Both the position numbers and the translations under genes were made by a program. Under the pieces are notes generated by a model. The model did no database searches and was not told where the DNA came from. It saw only the letters and a program-made list of their open reading frames with translations. Below are positions 53,405 to 61,364 of a stretch of DNA of 64,000 nucleotides, one piece after another (positions within the stretch are counted from its first letter, which is position 1; every line of letters begins with the position of its first letter). The stretch is from Bacteroidota bacterium (GTDB lineage: Bacteria > Bacteroidota > Bacteroidia > Flavobacteriales_D > Crocinitomicaceae), in contig JAJRQK010000073.1 of assembly GCA_024280295.1 (NCBI GenBank), positions 1 to 64,000 of the forward strand, in the 5' to 3' direction.

Positions 53405-53636
53405 ACTGTCTAAATTATCTAATCTTTCCTTTTTCCTCATACTAATCAACTATATAATAACTATACAAATGAAGATTTATACATTAGTATACTTATTCAT
53501 AGACTAATACATAAATATAATTTATTAGCTAGAAAAGTGCAATAATGTATGGTTTATGTAGAGCATATCTGGCATGATTTGTAAAAAGAAGGTTGTAGAT
53601 TTCACATTACAACTCACTGAATGAAACACTATTCCT

Positions 53637-55799
53637 ATGATTTCTTCTCTTCTTGTATGGTGCAAATCAAAATTAATTGCCCTCTCCGTAGTTTTACTTT
53701 TTTCTGTTTTTTATTCCATTCAAGTTTATGGACAATGCAATGCTGCTTGGCCAACTGTGAGCGGTGCGAACCAAACGATTACAGTCGATAGCCGTGTGGT
53801 ATCTAGCGCATCATTGACAGGCACATTAACAATTAATCCTGGAGTAACTGTATGTGTGGAGGGGAACGGATCAATAGATGTCAGTTCGTTTATCAATAAT
53901 GGGACGCTCAATCATAATTCAACTGGACTTTTCCAAGCATCAAATGATGTAATTAATAATGGGGTTATAAATTCAACGATTGTTGGATTTATAAAAACCA
54001 ATTCTGGTTTTTCTGTGACAAATGGAAATGGCTCAACCTTTAATGTAAATGGTCCTGTCCAAATGGCAGCCTCATTTTTCCAAAATGGAGTGGGGGCAAG
54101 CTTCATTGTTACTGGAGTAGGAAACTATATTAATACAAATGCGATCGTTAATAACTATGGACTGATTCAAACAGATGATGAATTCATTACAACAAATTCG
54201 GGAACAGCATTTACGTGTTATACCGGGGGAGTTGTTATTGCAGACAATATCAATTTGAATACATCATTATCTACCATTGAAACTAATGCACAATTAATTG
54301 GTGTAGTAAATATTACTCTTCGAGGAGTTATTGTTAATGATGGACTTATTGATGCTCAAACAGGTTTTCTCTTTAAGACGAATAATTCATCAGACCCTTT
54401 ATCCAATGGTGTAAATGGAATAATTAGATCTTTTGGAAATATGACACTTGAAGCTCAAATAACCAATGATGGATTAATAGAGATTGTAAATGGTGGAGTT
54501 TTCGCTAAATCAATAACAACTGAAACCATTACAAATAATTTGAGCGGAAGAATAATAATAAATGGTTCTGCTTCGATGTTCAATGCGCGAGGTAATTTTT
54601 TTAATTCTGGCTATTTTATTTGCGCAGGAGGGGCTAATAGAACAGGTAGTACGAATACGACGTTAACAAATACTAGTTCAGGATACATGAGGGTTTGTGG
54701 TGATTGGCGAAGGAGAGCAAACTTAACTAATGACGGGGTAATTGAATCATTAAGTAATATGATCTATTCTGGCTCATCTTCAACGATTATTCAGAATAAT
54801 GGGATGGGTAAACTGCATATTGCTGGTGATCTCCGGTTTAATTGTAATTTGATTAATTATGGTCGCTTAATAGTTGGAGATACACTGGAACATAGAAATA
54901 CTTCAAGCACTTCTATCACAATTGCTAATGGTGGTATAATTCGGACCAATAATTACATTCACAATAACGGTAGTCTTATTGGCGGCAATAATGCTGCAAA
55001 TATTGGATTTTTAGAAATTTGTGATCATTCTGAGACAAGGAATACTGTAAATCTTTCAGGTCATCTAGATATTTGTGATATGGGACATACAACAATTTCT
55101 CCCTACTTTGATTCTGAATCACCTGTTTACCCATACCCAATAGTGAATATTAGTGATTGTGGTTCACAAGCGACTGACAACACTAAATCTTTTTTAGATT
55201 CCTGCAATAATGTATTGATCTCAACGTGTAGTTTTATCACATTAGCAGTAGAATTATCTACGTTTAATGTAAGGCTTGAGAATAGGGCTGTAATGATTGA
55301 ATGGTCAACAGCTTCAGAATTAAATAACCAGTATTTCACTGTTCTGAGATCAAAAGATGGTATAAACTTCAACGAAATTGGTTTTGTTAATGGAGCTGGG
55401 AATAGTACATCCAATATTGATTATCTATTCATTGATGATCATCCTTTGGTTGGGATTAATTATTACAGACTGAAAAATACAGAAATTGACGGAACATCTG
55501 AGTTTTCAAAAATAGAAGCAATTAACCTTAGTTCCAATAATTTGGAATTGTTAGTTTTTCCTAATCCTGTATCGATTCACCAAAACATTTACGTGACTTT
55601 AGATGCTTCCGATGATGAGTTTAATTTAACGATCCTTGATATTCAAGGAAAGGTGCATTATTCACGTAAGTATTTGAGTCATGGAATTAATAAAGCTTTA
55701 ACGATTGAAGAGCCTAACCTGTCAAGCGGAGTATATTACATTACTATTCAATTTCAAGATCGAATTATTAGATCTAAATTACTAGTTGTGAAACGGTAA
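53637..55799 (+). CDS. Large secreted beta-helix-like protein with T9SS type A sorting domain
   Basis: A 720-residue exported protein with a signal peptide (residues 1-32, cleavage after VYGQ). Residues about 50-510 consist of irregular 18-25-residue units centred on (I/F)xNxGx(I/L)-like turns (VINNGVINS, IVNDGLIDA, ITNDGLIEI, LINYGRLIV), consistent with a right-handed beta-helix. A connecting domain (ELSTFNVRLENRAVMIEWSTAS) precedes the type A sorting domain (LLVFPNPVSIHQNIYV to the end). It is likely a surface adhesin or filament. It is divergent from the TPR-HTH regulator. Confidence 0.88.
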   Translation: MISSLLVWCKSKLIALSVVLLFSVFYSIQVYGQCNAAWPTVSGANQTITVDSRVVSSASLTGTLTINPGVTVCVEGNGSIDVSSFINNGTLNHNSTGLFQASNDVINNGVINSTIVGFIKTNSGFSVTNGNGSTFNVNGPVQMAASFFQNGVGASFIVTGVGNYINTNAIVNNYGLIQTDDEFITTNSGTAFTCYTGGVVIADNINLNTSLSTIETNAQLIGVVNITLRGVIVNDGLIDAQTGFLFKTNNSSDPLSNGVNGIIRSFGNMTLEAQITNDGLIEIVNGGVFAKSITTETITNNLSGRIIINGSASMFNARGNFFNSGYFICAGGANRTGSTNTTLTNTSSGYMRVCGDWRRRANLTNDGVIESLSNMIYSGSSSTIIQNNGMGKLHIAGDLRFNCNLINYGRLIVGDTLEHRNTSSTSITIANGGIIRTNNYIHNNGSLIGGNNAANIGFLEICDHSETRNTVNLSGHLDICDMGHTTISPYFDSESPVYPYPIVNISDCGSQATDNTKSFLDSCNNVLISTCSFITLAVELSTFNVRLENRAVMIEWSTASELNNQYFTVLRSKDGINFNEIGFVNGAGNSTSNIDYLFIDDHPLVGINYYRLKNTEIDGTSEFSKIEAINLSSNNLELLVFPNPVSIHQNIYVTLDASDDEFNLTILDIQGKVHYSRKYLSHGINKALTIEEPNLSSGVYYITIQFQDRIIRSKLLVVKR

Positions 55800-55856
55800 T
55801 ATCCCAATGCCTAATTAATATGGTTTAATCAATAGCATGTGAACTGAGTAAGCCAC

Positions 55857-55886
55857 AAAAAAAGGCACTGATTTCTCAGTGCCTCA
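55857..55886 (-). terminator. Rho-independent terminator after the cyclophilin-FKBP gene
   Basis: AGGCACTGA at 55863-55871 pairs with TCAGTGCCT at 55876-55884. On the minus strand the hairpin is followed by a run of T, so it ends transcription of the PPIase gene; it may also act weakly for the convergent T9SS gene. Confidence 0.8.
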
Positions 55887-55905
55887 TCTAATTCTATTGT
55901 GCAAT

Positions 55906-57201
55906 TTAATGATTGTGTCCTTCGTGATTGCCTCCATCATTCTCATTGTGAGTTGGTGGTGCTTGAACATCAAGAATTTCGAGATCAAATACTAAATCAG
56001 AGTATGCAGGAATTGGCCCTCTTCCTTCAGATCCATAAGCACCATGATAAGGAATAAAGATTTTCAAATTCCCTCCTTTTCCAACAAGTCCTAGTCCTTC
56101 TTCAAAACCTGGAACCATTCTGTTCACTTTGTAGGAGAAGTCCATTGGCTGCCCTCGGTCTTTAGATGAGTCGAACTTATCGCCACCTCTTCTGAAGGTT
56201 CCAGTATAGTGAACAGACATTTTGCTTCCACTTTCTGGTCTTGCTCCTGTTCCTTCATCGTAGATGATATAAACAAGCCCAGATTCAGATTGAACTGCAT
56301 TTGGGTGCTTCTTTAGAATTTCATTGTACATAAATTCATTGTACTCGTCAGTTGATAAATTTGCAATTTTTGTTACGTATTCATCAGCTTCTTTCTTTCT
56401 GATTTCCAGTTGGGCATCAATTTTCTTGATTTTATCTTTTACTTCTGAATTATCTGGAGTGATTTGAAGTAAGGATTGACATGCAGTCTTTGTTCCGTTT
56501 AGATCTCCAGCTTCCTCAAAGGTCTTTATTTTCCCTTGTAGATCGGCGATCATTTTCTGTTGTGCTTCTTCGATTGATTTTTTGAAAACCTCAGTTGCAT
56601 TAAATTTTTTCGCCTCTTTACCTTTGCGAATGATTTTCACAGTAGTCATAATATCATTTTGCTCGATAGCATTAACGATGTCTTGTCCCCAAATAACATG
56701 ACCAAAAACTGTATGCTTATTATCCAACCAAGGTGTTTCGACGTGAGTGATGAAGAATTGACTTCCGTTGGTTCCAGGTCCCGAATTTGCCATAGATAAG
56801 ATTCCAGGTCCACTATGTGTTAAACTTGCATCAAATTCATCTGCAAATTTAGGATGGCTAGGTCCTCCTTGTCCGTTTCCTTGTGGATCTCCACCTTGTA
56901 TCATAAAGTTTGGCATCACTCTGTGAAATTTTAATCCGTCATAAAATGGAGCGGTATATTCAATAGTGTCAACTTTGAAATTACCTTCTGCCAAACCAAT
57001 AAAATTTGCCACTGTCATTGGAGTTTTCTTGAACTCTAATTTACAGATGATCTTACCTTTGGTTGTATTGAATTCAGCGTAAATTCCTTTTTCTAATTTT
57101 GGTTTTTTAGGCTTTTTGCCTTTGTCCTTTCCGTCAACTCCTGCAAGTGCAACTCCGCTAATTAACATTACCGAAAGGAGCGTAAAAAATAATCGAATCA
57201 T
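55906..57201 (-). CDS. Periplasmic peptidylprolyl isomerase, cyclophilin-FKBP fusion
   Basis: A 431-residue exported foldase with two different prolyl isomerase domains. Signal peptide residues 1-20. The cyclophilin domain (about residues 38-190) has FHRVMPNFMIQGGDPQGNGQ, NGSQFFIT and the HTVFG segment. A helical, coiled-coil-like linker (about 195-295) follows. The FKBP domain (about 320-415) has VHYTGTFRRGGDKFDSS and VPGFEEGLGLVGKGGNLKIF. The tail is His/Asn-rich (ENDGGNHEGHNH). The ATG at 57201 is chosen to start the signal peptide. It probably helps fold envelope and secreted proteins. Confidence 0.93.
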   Translation of the reverse strand: MIRLFFTLLSVMLISGVALAGVDGKDKGKKPKKPKLEKGIYAEFNTTKGKIICKLEFKKTPMTVANFIGLAEGNFKVDTIEYTAPFYDGLKFHRVMPNFMIQGGDPQGNGQGGPSHPKFADEFDASLTHSGPGILSMANSGPGTNGSQFFITHVETPWLDNKHTVFGHVIWGQDIVNAIEQNDIMTTVKIIRKGKEAKKFNATEVFKKSIEEAQQKMIADLQGKIKTFEEAGDLNGTKTACQSLLQITPDNSEVKDKIKKIDAQLEIRKKEADEYVTKIANLSTDEYNEFMYNEILKKHPNAVQSESGLVYIIYDEGTGARPESGSKMSVHYTGTFRRGGDKFDSSKDRGQPMDFSYKVNRMVPGFEEGLGLVGKGGNLKIFIPYHGAYGSEGRGPIPAYSDLVFDLEILDVQAPPTHNENDGGNHEGHNH

Positions 57202-57507
57202 ATAAAATCTGTTTTTTGAAATGCTAAAATAAGCTTTTCTTACTAGAAGCGATTGCAAAAGTCCTGCCGAATCTTGCTATTGTAAATATGTTATCACAAT
57301 TCTTGATAAGAAAACGATTTTGCGCTCCTGATTGAGTGGAAATCATTGTAAATCAAAAACCTGATGAAATCTTGGCTTAACTGAGCTGCCTTGTAAGCTC
57401 CAATTAAGCTTAGATGAATTGGTTTTTGGGAACAACATTGTAGCAGAAAGCAGGATTATGCGCCCAGTAAATAAGTTAGAATCAAGGAATATTGCCATCT
57501 TTGTGCC
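57202..57507. other. 306-bp divergent intergenic region
   Basis: Lies between the PPIase gene and mscS-like gene. It holds the promoter element of the mscS-like gene at its right end (57496). I see no further gene, repeat or RNA structure. Confidence 0.45.
57496..57503 (+). promoter_or_regulatory. Predicted -7 element for the MscS gene
   Basis: CATCTTTG, one mismatch to TAnnTTTG. The predicted start (57508) coincides with the A of the ATG, so the mRNA may be leaderless. Confidence 0.45.
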
Positions 57508-58362
57508 ATGTCGTGGAAGGAATTTGTGCATTTGGAATTTGAAATCATCGGGGGTAAGGTTATCCACATGGATCAATTGTTGCTCGCAGCCCTTGTCTTA
57601 TTATCTACATGGCTGGGGCTTTTGTTACTTCGCTATCTAATAGTCAGACCAAGTTTTATTGCCGATAAAGTGAGTAAAAAGCGTCGAATGACGGTCTTCT
57701 ATCTCTTTAAATTTATTGGATGGATGGTCTCGATTATTGTTGCTCTTAAGGTGATGGGTATCAATATAACTGGGCTTTTGGTCGGATCAACAGCACTTTT
57801 GGTTGGTCTAGGTCTTGGGCTGCAGAATATATTTAAAGACCTCGTTTCAGGATTATTTTTACTCTTTGAAGGTTCAATTAAAATTGGAGATGTTATTGAG
57901 GTCGATGGAGTGATCGGCAAAGTGATGGAGATAAATTTTCGGAGTTCGGAGATTATGACACGAGACGATGTTATCATTATCATCCCAAACTCGAAATTTG
58001 TTGGGGAGAAAGTTATCAATTGGTCGCATGAATACGAACAAGTTCGATTTACAGTAACAATTTCACTTGCTCATGGTTCAGACGTTGAGAAGGTTTTCGC
58101 TTGCTTGGAAAAAGCAATGACTTTCGATAAACGGATTTCTAAATCCCCTAATCCGGTTGTTCAGTTTGTTGATTTCGGGGAATCTTCATTGGATTTCAAG
58201 ATGATGTTTTGGTCTAAAGAAACGTTTAGAATTGAGCATGTGAAATCAGATTTGCGTCGGTTGGTTTATAGAAAATTATCTGAGGCTGGATTAGTTATTC
58301 CATTCCCACAAAGAGATATACATATCAAGGGGATTGAGAAGATTCTAGACTTGAAAAAATAA
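57508..58362 (+). CDS. MscS-type mechanosensitive ion channel
   Basis: A 284-residue small-conductance mechanosensitive channel that releases solutes on osmotic downshock. Three hydrophobic helices (about residues 22-45, 62-85, 88-115); the third is the pore helix with the GSTALLVGLGLGLQNIFKDLVSG pattern (Gly/Ala-rich, split over two lines of the family consensus). A beta domain follows (FEGSIKIGDVIEVDGVIGKV, IIPNSKFVGEKVINWS) and then the C-terminal alpha/beta domain. The start at 57508 keeps the amphipathic N-terminal segment seen in relatives. Confidence 0.93.
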   Translation: MSWKEFVHLEFEIIGGKVIHMDQLLLAALVLLSTWLGLLLLRYLIVRPSFIADKVSKKRRMTVFYLFKFIGWMVSIIVALKVMGINITGLLVGSTALLVGLGLGLQNIFKDLVSGLFLLFEGSIKIGDVIEVDGVIGKVMEINFRSSEIMTRDDVIIIIPNSKFVGEKVINWSHEYEQVRFTVTISLAHGSDVEKVFACLEKAMTFDKRISKSPNPVVQFVDFGESSLDFKMMFWSKETFRIEHVKSDLRRLVYRKLSEAGLVIPFPQRDIHIKGIEKILDLKK

Positions 58363-58375
58363 AACTTGAATAGAA

Positions 58376-58990
58376 TTAGCCTACTTCTACATGCTTTTTC
58401 AATTTTGAAACGCTTACTTTTTCTTTTTCATAAACTGCATCAACACTTTTTACAATTTGAACTTTAGCTATTCGATTGATGCGCAATTCCTCTCCTAACT
58501 CTCCTACTAAAAATTGATTTGCTGCTGACTCTGAAGTTTCTGGGTCAAGGTGTCCTATGTTTTTTGCTTCTATGATTATCTCAAGTTGATTGTCGTCTTG
58601 ATCTATAGCAACCAAGTTCCAGTTAGAAGCATCAACAGCCATTTCTTGCATATCAAATGAATGAACTGTAAAACAACGATCCCAATTTTTGGCAGGCCGA
58701 CTAGAGTGAAATTGCCACTTTATATGGGGTGGTGCCTCCACTATTAATTGTTGACTAATACCTAAATTATCAGCATTTCCGTTTGGAGATATCATTAAAA
58801 ACCAGTTATCCTGCTCATTCAACCCCATGTCCCATGTAAAAACCCCAAGATCGAGAATTAATTCATTCATTTGATTGACCACGTAGGATTGATTGGGAGA
58901 TGTGTCAAGATCAATACATTCTTTGATAACGGCTTCATTTTTAACAAACCATTGCCAAAATGCGTCAATTTTATCTTCTCTTGATTTCAT
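58376..58990 (-). CDS. Hypothetical cytosolic protein
   Basis: A 204-residue acidic protein with no signal peptide or membrane segment. It starts with a helix rich in charged residues (KIDAFWQWFVKNEAVIKECI) and continues with alternating strands and Trp-containing motifs (WFLMISPNGN, IKWQFHSSRPAKNW). The FWxWFxxNE opening is seen in uncharacterised bacterial proteins, but I cannot name the family. It is convergent with mscS and close behind the nadK 3' end (18 bp). Confidence 0.65.
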   Translation of the reverse strand: MKSREDKIDAFWQWFVKNEAVIKECIDLDTSPNQSYVVNQMNELILDLGVFTWDMGLNEQDNWFLMISPNGNADNLGISQQLIVEAPPHIKWQFHSSRPAKNWDRCFTVHSFDMQEMAVDASNWNLVAIDQDDNQLEIIIEAKNIGHLDPETSESAANQFLVGELGEELRINRIAKVQIVKSVDAVYEKEKVSVSKLKKHVEVG

Positions 58991-59008
58991 ATAATGTTAG
59001 CTGAAAAT

Positions 59009-59893
59009 CTATTTCCCGTTTCTACTATCAACGCCCCAATTCATCTTGTTTCGAATTGTGTCCAGGAAGTTGTTCTCCTCAAACTTGATAACGTTTATCA
59101 TGTAATCTGCCTTCTGAACAATGACTTCTTCTCCCTGTCGAATACTCATAGAATGTCCATCCAAACTGACCAAGTAGCGTCGACTTCGACCTTCAACTTT
59201 CAGTTTTATTGGCAAATGATCAGGAACAACCATCGGCCTTACATTTAAATTATGTGGAGCAATTGGTGTTAAAATATGCACTTGACATCCAGGAGTGATG
59301 ATAGGTCCGCCACAACTTAAACTATATGCGGTAGATCCTGAAGGTGTTGCTACGATAAGGCCATCTGCCCAATAAGAATTCAAGTATTTATCATCTAGTG
59401 ATGCATGAACGGTAATCATGGATGAGGTATCACGTTTTTGAAGTGTCATTTCGTTCAACGCGATATTATCGTCTCCAAATAAATCATCTGCTGTTTCTAC
59501 CCGAATTAAAGATCGCTTTTGATGTGCGTATTCTTTCCGATAAACCATGTCCATTGCTTCTTGAATTTGCTCTTTACCAATGTTTGCTAAGAAGCCTAGT
59601 CTGCCTGTGTTAATACCTAAAACAGGAACTCCAGAATCACGAATGTACTTGATGTTTTTTATAAAAGTTCCATCTCCACCAATACTAAAACTAAGATCAA
59701 TACCCGTGGCAAGGTCTTTATGTGAAGCAAATTCGTCTGTGTTTTCAGATAATCCTACTTTTCGAATAAGTGTGTCCTTCAGATCTTTATGTATAATTGG
59801 ATTCCACCCAAAATCTTTTAGTACACCCAGAAATTCCATGAAGTAGGTCGAGTTTTGCTTAGTAACTCGTTGGCCATATACCGCGACGTTCAT
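59009..59893 (-). CDS. nadK: NAD kinase
   Basis: Phosphorylates NAD+ to NADP+ in the cytosol. At 294 residues it is full length. Motifs: GGDGT at residues 72-76, NTGRLGFLAN from residue 95, the substrate-binding ALNEMTLQK (here IALNEMTLQKRDTSS), and the glycine-rich TPSGSTAYSLSCGGPI. It starts 3 bp after the CBS protein's stop, so the two are one transcript. Confidence 0.97.
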   Translation of the reverse strand: MNVAVYGQRVTKQNSTYFMEFLGVLKDFGWNPIIHKDLKDTLIRKVGLSENTDEFASHKDLATGIDLSFSIGGDGTFIKNIKYIRDSGVPVLGINTGRLGFLANIGKEQIQEAMDMVYRKEYAHQKRSLIRVETADDLFGDDNIALNEMTLQKRDTSSMITVHASLDDKYLNSYWADGLIVATPSGSTAYSLSCGGPIITPGCQVHILTPIAPHNLNVRPMVVPDHLPIKLKVEGRSRRYLVSLDGHSMSIRQGEEVIVQKADYMINVIKFEENNFLDTIRNKMNWGVDSRNGK

Positions 59894-59896
59894 TTT

Positions 59897-60559
59897 CTAT
59901 AAGTTCAAATAGTTGATCAAAGCATCGTAACGAAATTGAAGATCTTCTCCAAATCGATTTTTTTGAAAAGATGCCTTAATTACATAATCATACCTTTCAA
60001 AAGTACGAATTATTCGATCCAATTCAAGCGTATTGATTTTTAAGGTTACTTCAATATTTGTAGAATTTTCAGAAGACATCATGTATGAACTTAAAATTTT
60101 AGCGTCATTACTTTCTACAATCTGACCAATTTGAGCCATAGAATAATCAGAACTTGACATTTCTACAACCAAAATCCCTCCAATTTCCTTAATACTTCCT
60201 GTATCTGCAATAAGCGTCAACAGATGATGCACACCTGAACAGCCAATGTATTGTTCGTCATTATCTAAAATTGGAATTAAACTTAGCTGATACTCAGAAA
60301 TTCTAGCTAGTACTTGATAGATATGATCTCCAACGTACGAAAATGGTCTTGGAAGATGTTGAAATAACTTATCAAGTGTGAGTGAAAGGTCTTCTTGATC
60401 AAGTAGCATCGATTCAGAAACAACTCCAACAAAGTTTCCAGATTTGAGAACAGGTAGATGAGAAACTTTGAATTCTTCCATCCAACTCAGTGCCTTCTCC
60501 CCCGTATCAGTGTGCATCAATGGAGGAATCTCGTCTGTTATTAAATCTATTGCTATCAT
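59897..60559 (-). CDS. CBS-domain protein in front of nadK
   Basis: A 220-residue protein with a pair of CBS motifs in residues 1-130 (SHLPVLKSGNFVGVVSESML; SLIPILDNDEQYIGCSGVHHL) and a C-terminal ACT-like part (GGILVVEMSSSDYSMAQIGQIVES). CBS pairs bind adenine nucleotides. Its tight coupling to nadK (3-bp gap) suggests it senses NAD(H), ATP or AMP for NAD kinase; that is inference from position. This pairing recurs in related genomes as far as I know. pdxJ is divergent. Confidence 0.85.
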   Translation of the reverse strand: MIAIDLITDEIPPLMHTDTGEKALSWMEEFKVSHLPVLKSGNFVGVVSESMLLDQEDLSLTLDKLFQHLPRPFSYVGDHIYQVLARISEYQLSLIPILDNDEQYIGCSGVHHLLTLIADTGSIKEIGGILVVEMSSSDYSMAQIGQIVESNDAKILSSYMMSSENSTNIEVTLKINTLELDRIIRTFERYDYVIKASFQKNRFGEDLQFRYDALINYLNL

Positions 60560-60626
60560 TTCAGTCGCTAAAGTACTATTTTACTCTTTATAGTTATTAC
60601 GTTTGTAATCACAAAAATTGTACCGA

Positions 60627-61343
60627 ATGAGCGCGAAGTTAAGTGTGAACGTAAATAAAATTGCGACCCTACGAAATGCAAGAGGTGGAAATTACCCGAA
60701 TGTTGTTCAAGTTGCGACCGATTGTGAACGATTTGGAGCGGAAGGAATTACCGTTCACCCACGACCAGATGAACGGCACATCACTCGGCAGGATGTTCTT
60801 GATTTAAAGTGTGTTGTGACTACTGAATTTAATGTTGAAGGCTATCCAAACGATCGGTTTTTAGAGTTAATTTCCGAAGTTAAGCCAACACAAGTTACGC
60901 TTGTTCCAGATCCTCCAGGAGTGCTAACTTCCAGTGCTGGTTGGAATACAAAATTAAATTTAGATTTACTGACAGATTTGGCAAAAACCTTTAAACAGCA
61001 GGATATTCGCTCGGCAATATTCGTTGACACAAAGCTTGAAAATATTGAATATGCAGCTAAATCGGGAATAGATCGCATCGAGCTTTACACAGGTCCATTT
61101 TCGGATAACTATTCAGCAAATCCTAAACGGGCAATTAAAGATTATGTTGCAGCAGCTAAATTAGCTCAAGAACTTGGGTTAGGCATTAATGCGGGGCATG
61201 ATTTAAGTCTTGATAATTTGATGTTTTTTCAAGAGAACATACCTGGGTTACTGGAGGTGTCAATTGGTCATGCCTTGATCTCGGACGCTATCTATTATGG
61301 ATTGGAGAATACTGTACAGATGTATTTAAGGTTGTTAAAGTAA
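60627..61343 (+). CDS. pdxJ: Pyridoxine 5'-phosphate synthase
   Basis: Condenses 1-deoxyxylulose 5-phosphate with 3-amino-2-oxopropyl phosphate to make the vitamin B6 ring. The 238-residue TIM barrel has the conserved [16 protein letters not shown] start, [12 protein letters not shown], the TLVPDPPG-type strand, and [11 protein letters not shown] near the C-terminus. The ATG at 60627 is used; an in-frame TTG three codons upstream is rejected. Confidence 0.97.
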   Translation: MSAKLSVNVNKIATLRNARGGNYPNVVQVATDCERFGAEGITVHPRPDERHITRQDVLDLKCVVTTEFNVEGYPNDRFLELISEVKPTQVTLVPDPPGVLTSSAGWNTKLNLDLLTDLAKTFKQQDIRSAIFVDTKLENIEYAAKSGIDRIELYTGPFSDNYSANPKRAIKDYVAAAKLAQELGLGINAGHDLSLDNLMFFQENIPGLLEVSIGHALISDAIYYGLENTVQMYLRLLK

Positions 61344-61364
61344 GTTTGTCAATTAGTTAATTTT

